Below are positions 1 through 5,086 of a stretch of 5,232 nucleotides of DNA, piece after piece. Source of the DNA: Thiotrichaceae bacterium (GTDB taxonomy: Bacteria; Pseudomonadota; Gammaproteobacteria; Thiotrichales; Thiotrichaceae). The notes beneath the pieces were generated by a model that did not search any database, was not told the origin of the DNA, and saw only the letters and a program-made list of their open reading frames with translations. Location of the stretch: positions 1 through 5,232 of the forward strand of contig JALWYT010000216.1 in the NCBI GenBank assembly GCA_026992705.1, given 5' to 3'. Both the position numbers and the translations under genes were made by a program. The stretch's first letter is position 1. Every line of letters starts with the position of its first letter.

Positions 1-716
1 GGAATACCATCAGCAGGTGCCGTGTCACTCCAACGATTACCTTTTGGACCTTCTTTAATTTCAATACCTTCAGGGTTGTTTGAACCGACTGCATGTAATG
101 CAACAATATGGAGAAATACCAACATAAAAAGTACTAAAGGAACAGCAATAACATGAAGTGCAAAAAAGCGGTTTAAAGTAGGGTCAGAAATAACAAAATC
201 ACCACGAATCCATACGGATAAATCATTACCAATGACAGGAATCGTATTAAATAAGTTGATAATTACTTGTGCACCCCAGAAAGACATTTGCCCCCAAGGT
301 AATAAGTAACCCATAAATGCTTCAGCCATAAGAGCGAGGTATAATGCCATACCAATCAACCAAACTAACTGCCGTTTACCTTTAAATGAGCCATACATTA
401 AGCCTCTGAACATGTGTAAATAAATTACAATAAAGAAGGCAGAGGCTCCGGTTGAGTGCATATAGCGAATAAACCAACCACCCGGTACATCACGCATAAT
501 ATATTCAACAGAAGTGAATGCCATACCTGTATCAGGTTTAAAGTGCATTGTTAAAAAGATGCCAGATACGATTTGGATTACAAGAACTAACATCGCAAGT
601 GAACCAAAGAAATACCAAAAATTAAAATTCTTTGGTGCATAATATTGTGCAAGATGCTCATTCCATACTTTTGTAAGTGGAAAGCGTTCATCAATCCACT
701 GAACTAAATTATTCAT
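1..716 (-). CDS. petB: Cytochrome b subunit of the bc1 complex, N-terminal ~239 residues (partial)
   Basis: Membrane subunit of ubiquinol-cytochrome c reductase. It carries hemes bL and bH and most of the two quinone sites. My translation begins MNNLVQWIDERFPLTKVW and stays open to the window edge. Four histidines fit the heme ligands: H87 and H101 in one helix, H188 and H203 in another. The Qo-side helix reads PGGWFIRYMHSTGAS (78-92), followed by GYLLPWGQMSFWGAQV (136-151), both typical of the family. The downstream SNNPEG turn is at 212-217. The PEWY motif and the last helices lie beyond position 1. The ATG at 716-714 shares one base with the petA stop (TAATG) and is preceded by a strong ribosome binding site. 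The H188-H203 spacing has 14 intervening residues, against 13 in mitochondrial cytochrome b. The cytochrome c1 gene is expected next but is not visible. Confidence 0.96.
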   Translation of the reverse strand, partial: MNNLVQWIDERFPLTKVWNEHLAQYYAPKNFNFWYFFGSLAMLVLVIQIVSGIFLTMHFKPDTGMAFTSVEYIMRDVPGGWFIRYMHSTGASAFFIVIYLHMFRGLMYGSFKGKRQLVWLIGMALYLALMAEAFMGYLLPWGQMSFWGAQVIINLFNTIPVIGNDLSVWIRGDFVISDPTLNRFFALHVIAVPLVLFMLVFLHIVALHAVGSNNPEGIEIKEGPKGNRWSDTAPADGI

Positions 717-1312
717 TATGCAACCTCCCCATCTTCACCAATTAAGATAATATTATCTGTTTTGAAATAATATGGAGGTACAACCAAATTTGTTCCTGCA
801 GGTGAGCCTTTAAAAACACGACCAGCCAAATCAAAGCGAGAGCCATGACATGGGCAGTACCAACCACCTTTCCAGTCTGCACCTAAATCATCAGGGGCTA
901 ATTCTGGTCTATAGGTTGGAGAGCAGCCTAAATGTGTACAAATACCTACTAATACTAAATATTCTGGCTTGCGTGAACGTGCTTCATTCTTTGCATATGC
1001 AGGCTGTTGTGACTCAACATCAGAATTTGGATCTTTTAACTTTGGATTAATTGAAGGTAGGTTTTTCACCATTTCTTCTGTACGTTTGACAACCCATACT
1101 GGCTTGCCACGCCAAATTTCACGTATTAACTGTCCATCTTCAATCTTGGAAACATTAACTTCAACAGGTGCACCTGCTGCTAATGCTCTTGCACTTGGAT
1201 TCCAAGAAGAAAGGAACGGGACAGCGATCGTACCAGTTCCTACGGCACCTACAACAGATGTGGCACCGATTAGGAAACGGCGACGACTTGTGTCGACCTC
1301 AGAATTCGCCAT
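716..1312 (-). CDS. petA: Rieske iron-sulfur subunit of the cytochrome bc1 complex
   Basis: This 198-residue [2Fe-2S] protein takes the first electron from quinol at the Qo site and passes it to cytochrome c1. A twin-arginine signal, SRRRFL, is at residues 9-14, followed by a hydrophobic anchor at about 13-37 and a small-residue hinge (ARALAAGAP, 41-49). This fits Tat export of the folded cluster domain with the anchor retained in the inner membrane. Cluster boxes are CTHLGC (125-130; ligands C125 and H127, disulfide partner C130) and CPCHGS (153-158; ligands C153 and H156, disulfide partner C155). S158, which hydrogen-bonds the cluster, is present. The tyrosine found two residues later in mitochondrial proteins is F160 here. 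The Pro loop reads SPAG (170-173) rather than the usual GPAP. The ATG at 1312 has GGGAG 6 bases upstream. The gene overlaps petB by one base. Confidence 0.97.
   Translation of the reverse strand: MANSEVDTSRRRFLIGATSVVGAVGTGTIAVPFLSSWNPSARALAAGAPVEVNVSKIEDGQLIREIWRGKPVWVVKRTEEMVKNLPSINPKLKDPNSDVESQQPAYAKNEARSRKPEYLVLVGICTHLGCSPTYRPELAPDDLGADWKGGWYCPCHGSRFDLAGRVFKGSPAGTNLVVPPYYFKTDNIILIGEDGEVA
724..730 (-). promoter_or_regulatory. Ribosome binding site of petB inside the petA coding end
   Basis: On the minus strand GGGGAGG lies 7 bases before the petB ATG, within the last codons of petA. This gives petB its own strong initiation signal in addition to the TAATG stop/start overlap. Translation of the two subunits is therefore probably coupled but not wholly dependent on termination of petA. 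Confidence 0.8.
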
Positions 1313-1318
1313 TGCTCA

Positions 1319-1323
1319 CTCCC
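1319..1323 (-). promoter_or_regulatory. Ribosome binding site of petA
   Basis: GGGAG on the minus strand ends 6 bases before the ATG at 1312. It supports this start codon, which also places the twin-arginine motif 8 residues from the N-terminus as expected for a Rieske protein. Confidence 0.75.
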
Positions 1324-1369
1324 AACAAAAATAATAAATCAGTAATACCCCTAATAAACTCGCCCAAAT

Positions 1370-1386
1370 ATCACTGACTGAGTGAT
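1370..1386 (-). promoter_or_regulatory. Perfect 6-bp dyad (ATCACT-N5-AGTGAT) in the petA leader
   Basis: Two exact 6-base inverted half-sites are separated by 5 bases, with their centres 11 bp (about one helical turn) apart. The dyad lies 57 bases before the petA start. It begins 1 base past the -10-like box at 1388-1393, so it would overlap or closely follow the transcription start. It could be an operator for a dimeric helix-turn-helix regulator or a hairpin at the 5' end of the petAB mRNA. I cannot name a cognate regulator. Confidence 0.4.
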
Positions 1387-1387
1387 G

Positions 1388-1393
1388 AGTATA
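1388..1393 (-). promoter_or_regulatory. Candidate -10 box for petAB
   Basis: TATACT on the minus strand matches the sigma-70 -10 consensus at five of six positions. At a 16-18 base spacing the -35 position has only GC-rich sequence (around 1410-1417), which is a poor match, so an activator would probably be needed. This would place the start near 1381 and give a leader of about 69 bases. In AT-rich DNA such a box can occur by chance. Confidence 0.3.
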
Positions 1394-1399
1394 TTAGAA

Positions 1400-1424
1400 G
1401 ATGCTAAAAAACCCGCGTAGCATC
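1400..1424. repeat. 7-bp inverted repeat (GATGCTA-N11-TAGCATC) upstream of petA
   Basis: Two perfect 7-base inverted arms flank an 11-base loop. The loop contains a T run on the minus strand, so the T run is inside the hairpin rather than after it and this is not a standard rho-independent terminator. The arms flank the expected -35 region of the candidate promoter at 1388-1393, a plausible place for an activator or repressor to bind. The function is inferred; the symmetry is directly visible. Confidence 0.4.
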
Positions 1425-1554
1425 GCTCAAGATAGGATTAAGGTCAAGTTCAAATAGTATTTTTTTGTCATAAAAAAGACTTAAATCAATAACAAAATAT
1501 TGAAAAATATAGAAAAATAAAAGCACTATTTTTTAATGGAAATTAAGTTGAATA

Positions 1555-2310
1555 TTAGGCAGGATTATCACAATCTACAAAATGATGTTCAATATTAAAT
1601 TTATCCGCTAAATGCTCACCTAATGCCTGTACACCATAGCGTTCTGTGGCATGATGCCCAGCCGCAAAATAATGAATACCCGATTCACGAGCAATATGCG
1701 TTGTATTTTCTGAAATTTCGCCTGAAATATAGGCATCAACTCCTAAAGCTACAGCATCATTAATATAATGCTGAGCACCGCCGGTACACCACGCAACCGT
1801 TTTAATTGGATGCTCACCCGCAGAAATAGCTAATGGCTTACGTGATAAAGCTGTTTCAATTTTATTACTTAAAGCTTGCAAGCTAAGTTCTTCTGGAAAT
1901 GAGCCAATATTTCCTAAATCCGTTCCCTGCATACGCATCGCACCCTCTATATTGATCCCTAAATGATGAGCTAATTGAACATTATTACCCAATTCTGGAT
2001 GAGCATCTAACGGCAAGTGATAGCCCAATAGATTAATATCATAATCCATTAAAGCTTTAATACGCTGATACTTCATACCCGTAATTTCAAGCGGTTCATT
2101 TCTCCAGAAATAACCGTGATGAACTAAAATTGCGTCCGCTTTTAATTTAATTGCTGCCTCAATCAACTCCATACTTGCCGTTACTCCCGTAACAACACAC
2201 TGAATTGAACTTTTACCCTCAACTTGCAAGCCATTAGGTGCATAGTCTTTAAATGAATGAATATCTAGTAACTGATTAATATAAGAAACAAGTTGATTAA
2301 GTTGTATCAT
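1555..2310 (-). CDS. ybgI: Nif3/YbgI-family dinuclear metal protein
   Basis: This 251-residue cytoplasmic protein is close in length and sequence to E. coli YbgI (247 residues as I recall it), including YAPNGLQVEG near the N-terminus (23-32) and the ending NPA. Residues corresponding to the metal ligands of the family are all present: H64 and H65 in VHHGYFW (63-69), H98 and D102 in HLPLDAHPELGNN (98-110), and H219 and E223 in GHHATE (218-223). AWCTGGAQ (173-180) is a conserved core strand and turn. Family structures are toroidal hexamers with two metals per subunit. The common database name 'GTP cyclohydrolase 1 type 2' rests on limited biochemistry, so the physiological substrate should be treated as unknown. 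The start agrees with YbgI to within one residue, yet no Shine-Dalgarno sequence precedes it. It lies between an envelope gene pair and petAB. Confidence 0.95.
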   Translation of the reverse strand: MIQLNQLVSYINQLLDIHSFKDYAPNGLQVEGKSSIQCVVTGVTASMELIEAAIKLKADAILVHHGYFWRNEPLEITGMKYQRIKALMDYDINLLGYHLPLDAHPELGNNVQLAHHLGINIEGAMRMQGTDLGNIGSFPEELSLQALSNKIETALSRKPLAISAGEHPIKTVAWCTGGAQHYINDAVALGVDAYISGEISENTTHIARESGIHYFAAGHHATERYGVQALGEHLADKFNIEHHFVDCDNPA

Positions 2311-2319
2311 GAGGAGAAT

Positions 2320-2328
2320 TGTATAATA
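2320..2328 (-). promoter_or_regulatory. Candidate -10 element just upstream of nif3/ybgI
   Basis: On the minus strand the overlapping boxes TATTAT (2328-2323, five of six matches to TATAAT) and TATACA (2325-2320) lie 12 and 9 bases before the ATG at 2310. A start 6-8 bases downstream would give a leader of a few bases at most. The sequence directly before the ATG is pyrimidine-rich (TTCTCCTC) and cannot act as a Shine-Dalgarno sequence. No good -35 box is visible 16-18 bases upstream. The rest of the 2331-2391 stretch is AT-rich with many TATA-like strings and no clear single promoter. Confidence 0.3.
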
Positions 2329-2391
2329 ACCTGGGGAAAATTAAATAATATAAACAGAATATATCTATATTTATATATCCTAATGTATGTG

Positions 2392-2410
2392 TAAAAAGCT
2401 AGCCTTTTTA
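2392..2410 (-). terminator. Weak intrinsic terminator after the exported-protein gene
   Basis: On the minus strand TAAAAAG pairs with CTTTTTA across a 5-base loop, 11 bases after the TAA stop at 2422-2424. The descending arm supplies the T run. The stem has only one GC pair, so it is weak as an intrinsic terminator, but its position right after the last gene of the hisC operon fits. It could also work on the opposite strand, since the symmetry is nearly bidirectional. Confidence 0.4.
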
Positions 2411-2421
2411 GATATTTATGT

Positions 2422-3402
2422 TTACTTACAAATAGCCTGTAAGCTAAATTTTTCAGGGTTAGGTAATTTGCCTTTTGCAATTAAGCCTTTTAAATACCTC
2501 ACTGAAAAGCTTTCCTTACCTTGCCACATGGAATAATAATGATCGCGTTCTTTTACCCATTGCATTCCCTGCTCACTACAATATTTTTTTAATTCAGGAT
2601 AGATACTTTTAAAGCGAAACGATAAATAGGCATTCGTATTATACGACTCATCAAACCAAGGGTTGACATAATCCGCCAAATTAATTGAATGCGAAAAGCC
2701 CCAAGAAGCATTTTTTAGTGGGAACAAATACGGCTTCTCCCCCTCGCAAAAATTACGATGAAAACGCAACCCCTGATAGTTTGCCTCTAAATCAGCATAG
2801 GAAAACACCCCAGAAACCCAATAACCATAATAGGTTTTTTCCTGCTTGATTCCTTTACGAATTGCCGCAATCAATGCCTGTTTTTCAGTTTTGCCTTTTG
2901 CTCGTTGTTTTTTATACGTTTCAAAATAGCCATAACCTGTGCGAAACACATGATCTGTCTTATCAACTCCTGTGTAAATCCCATTAACTTTTATATTGAT
3001 ACCAAACATTTTGAGCTTAAACAGCTTGCTCTTTCGATAAATTGATTGATTGATTGTCGCTATTTTTCCCGTACTTTGTGGTGGATAGCGGGATAAGGTC
3101 GGGTCATCATAAACAAGGCGTTCTATCTCTGAAATAAAATCCATGCCCTTGTTTCGGTTATAACTTTTCAGAATATAGTGATGCACATCTTCACAGCTCA
3201 AGCCCTTTCGCTGCTCTATCGGCAAATGATTAATTTCATCAATCGCCTGCCATGTGCGTTTATTAATAAAACCATTTAAGTAAGCCGTCACATCATTGAG
3301 CTGCTTGCCCCATACCATATATTGATCAGTTTCCAAGGCATACGCAGCAGAAGCACCCAATAAGCAACTAAAAATAGCCACTCTAAATAATAATTTAATC
3401 AT
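2422..3402 (-). CDS. Exported protein of unknown function, partner of the MscS-like gene
   Basis: I do not recognise a characterised family in this 326-residue protein. A clear Sec signal peptide is visible: K3 and R7, a hydrophobic core to about residue 20, then AYA at 20-22 followed by LETD, fitting signal peptidase I cleavage after A22. No lipobox is well placed. The mature part has four cysteines (C70, C219, C275, C325), an even number compatible with disulfides in the periplasm. The most family-like stretch is 155-224: TGYGYFETYKKQRAKG, a basic helix with AAIRKGIKQEKTYYGYW, then SGVFSYADLEANYQGLRF (197-214) and a cysteine at 219. There are no further membrane helices, so a periplasmic, surface or secreted location is inferred. 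The start lies 6 bases after the MscS-like stop and has no Shine-Dalgarno sequence, which suggests translation coupled to that gene. Confidence 0.85.
   Translation of the reverse strand: MIKLLFRVAIFSCLLGASAAYALETDQYMVWGKQLNDVTAYLNGFINKRTWQAIDEINHLPIEQRKGLSCEDVHHYILKSYNRNKGMDFISEIERLVYDDPTLSRYPPQSTGKIATINQSIYRKSKLFKLKMFGINIKVNGIYTGVDKTDHVFRTGYGYFETYKKQRAKGKTEKQALIAAIRKGIKQEKTYYGYWVSGVFSYADLEANYQGLRFHRNFCEGEKPYLFPLKNASWGFSHSINLADYVNPWFDESYNTNAYLSFRFKSIYPELKKYCSEQGMQWVKERDHYYSMWQGKESFSVRYLKGLIAKGKLPNPEKFSLQAICK
3041..3056 (-). repeat. Four tandem CAAT tetranucleotides inside the exported-protein gene
   Basis: The minus strand carries (CAAT)4, written as ATTG four times on the plus strand, over codons encoding about T116 to I121 (TINQSI). 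A change of one unit would shift the reading frame. Four units is short for an active phase-variable tract, so chance is a real possibility. Confidence 0.6.
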
Positions 3403-3408
3403 TTGTTT

Positions 3409-5082
3409 TTAGTCGTCATTAACACTGTGCAACGTAATTTGTGTAAACGGTATTTCCCAATTATTTTCAGTACAAGCATCCACGCACCAACGCTGTATCG
3501 CTCGACGTAAGCGATTATACAAATCCCCCATTCGCCCTTCAAAGTCAGCAATTACAACCAAATCCAAAGAGGATGTATTCGCATATTCAAACTCAACGCG
3601 AAGGTTTAATAAATCATCCGCATAACCTTCCTCTTGAATACGACGCATAATATGCTCTTTGAGTTTATCTAAAATAATATTCGTGCTTTCTGCTTGATGA
3701 TGATAAGCAATGCCAATCGTCTCTTTAATTCTAAAATCAACGGATAGATTTAACGGCGACAATGCCAAAAACTCCGTTGTTAAATACGTCTTATGAGCAC
3801 CACCCCGCTGCACCAATTTAACCAATTCATGCGAGATGCCCACAACCTTGCCACGAATACCATCCGATAAAATCACCCAATCCCCTTTTGCACAAGGAAA
3901 CCAAGGCTCATCACCACAGCACGGTCGAGATTTTAAGTTCACCAAATCCCGAATCGGAACACGCTGGCGAATATTAGCCACAGGGTTTTCCAAGGTACAA
4001 AATACATTAATCACCGCCACCCGCCAAGGCAAGCCCTCCAAAAATATTCGCTCTCCTTCTCTCACGGAGCCAATATTTAGAAACAATTGAATCTGACTCC
4101 AATAGTGTGGAATCGTCATCCTCAGCGTCCACAATACGCCGATTAATAATAAAATACTTAAACTAAATAGCACCCAATCCTCTGCCAGATAAAAAACTAA
4201 CATCGGACCAACAATTAATAGAATAATGGTTATTAAGCGATGAAATAAATCCAGCAACCGCATACGAAAACTACGCTGCTTGCGACTAAATGCGGGAATA
4301 AATCGCTTCATCAAAGTACGGCTAAATTGTGCCAGCAATAAAATAAACACAATTAGCATAAAGGCTTGAAATAAATAAAAACCCCGCTCCTGAAAAAATT
4401 GTTTGAGATAATTTCGTGTCGATACTGTGAACGGAACTTCAGCCTCTTCAAGCTTTTTTAACTGCAAACTCGCACTTTGATATTGGCTTTCAAAAAAAGA
4501 TACTTGTTGTTGCCAATTTGCCTTTTTAGACGTTAGAATTTTCTTTAGTTGCTTCCGCTTACCCGCATGTTCCAATAAATTATTAATGCTCTCTAATGCC
4601 TTATTGGCATACTCTAATTTTTCCTTGTAAAGAGCAATTTTCTCCCGAAGTTTTGACTTTTTACGAACATCTTTAGTGACGTGATTCAACTCCTCAACAA
4701 TCGGCTTGAGCAGTGAAACTATCTCATTTTGTAGATTAAATTTTTTCTCAGGAAGTGATTTGATAACCGATAAATCAATATCTGTTGCAATCGTCTCAAA
4801 ATCGGTATCAATACTATGAAGCTTCTCCTCAACCGAAGCAATTTCATCGCGTAAATAATCTTTCTCAGAATCCGTAACCGCAACCTTCAACTGCCCTCGT
4901 AATATATTCAGCTTTTTCGTCAAACTCAGTTTTATTTGAGTAATCGCATCAAGCGAAGCCAAGGTATCATTAAGCTCTTTCTCTGCCTGCGAAGGCACCG
5001 TCACTTCATCCGTCCACAACAAATTCGGCATATAAAACAAGCTAATATAAAACACTATCAGCCACAGCCGAATGCTAGACAT
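3409..5082 (-). CDS. MscS-like membrane protein with N-terminal coiled coil and two tandem SH3-like beta domains
   Basis: This 557-residue inner-membrane protein belongs to the small-conductance mechanosensitive channel superfamily. In order: a signal-like hydrophobic N-terminus (5-23); a charged, mainly helical coiled-coil region (30-215), probably periplasmic; three membrane segments (about 236-252, 282-299, 302-320); an amphipathic stretch (321-338); a first beta domain with EGERIFLEGLPWRV (342-355); a linker DEPWFPC (391-397); a second beta domain with KGDWVILSDGIRGKVVGI (399-416); and an MscS-type C-terminal alpha/beta domain (455-552) beginning TIGIAYHHQAE. Canonical MscS has one beta domain. 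The Gly/Ala-rich pore helix of MscS is not evident. The ATG has AAAGGAG 7 bases upstream and lies 4 bases after the hisC stop. A channel role in osmotic protection is inferred from the family; a regulatory or non-conducting role is possible. Confidence 0.88.
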   Translation of the reverse strand: MSSIRLWLIVFYISLFYMPNLLWTDEVTVPSQAEKELNDTLASLDAITQIKLSLTKKLNILRGQLKVAVTDSEKDYLRDEIASVEEKLHSIDTDFETIATDIDLSVIKSLPEKKFNLQNEIVSLLKPIVEELNHVTKDVRKKSKLREKIALYKEKLEYANKALESINNLLEHAGKRKQLKKILTSKKANWQQQVSFFESQYQSASLQLKKLEEAEVPFTVSTRNYLKQFFQERGFYLFQAFMLIVFILLLAQFSRTLMKRFIPAFSRKQRSFRMRLLDLFHRLITIILLIVGPMLVFYLAEDWVLFSLSILLLIGVLWTLRMTIPHYWSQIQLFLNIGSVREGERIFLEGLPWRVAVINVFCTLENPVANIRQRVPIRDLVNLKSRPCCGDEPWFPCAKGDWVILSDGIRGKVVGISHELVKLVQRGGAHKTYLTTEFLALSPLNLSVDFRIKETIGIAYHHQAESTNIILDKLKEHIMRRIQEEGYADDLLNLRVEFEYANTSSLDLVVIADFEGRMGDLYNRLRRAIQRWCVDACTENNWEIPFTQITLHSVNDD

Positions 5083-5086
5083 TAAA

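Noticed and set aside
969..1334. Plus-strand open frame of 121 codons opposite petA
   Set aside because: It is antisense to a certain Rieske gene, has no recognisable protein features, and its length is explained by the codon use of petA.
850..1377. Other small plus-strand frames (850-1050 and 1168-1377)
   Set aside because: Both are shadows of petA and its upstream region, with low-complexity composition and no supporting context.
1442..1453. TTGAAC and TTGACC on the minus strand as -35 boxes for petA
   Set aside because: No -10 box better than three of six matches occurs 16-18 bases downstream of either, so I do not pair them into a promoter.
1460..1477. T7-GTCAT-A6 dyad upstream of petA
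   Set aside because: It is a symmetric pair of A/T tracts that may bend DNA or act as an upstream element, but nothing in the sequence separates that from base composition.
1513..1533. Hairpin AAAAATA-N7-TATTTTT after the nif3 stop as a terminator
   Set aside because: The stem has only A-T pairs and would be unstable in RNA. Such symmetry is expected by chance in this AT-rich stretch, though its place 22 bases after the stop keeps it possible.
2361..2378. ATATAT-rich symmetry between nif3 and the exported-protein gene
   Set aside because: Low-complexity AT sequence gives many overlapping palindromes and TATA-like boxes. No single element stands out.
3836..4090. Plus-strand open frame of 84 codons opposite the MscS-like gene
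   Set aside because: It lies wholly within a well-supported gene on the other strand, with no family resemblance and no ribosome binding site noted.
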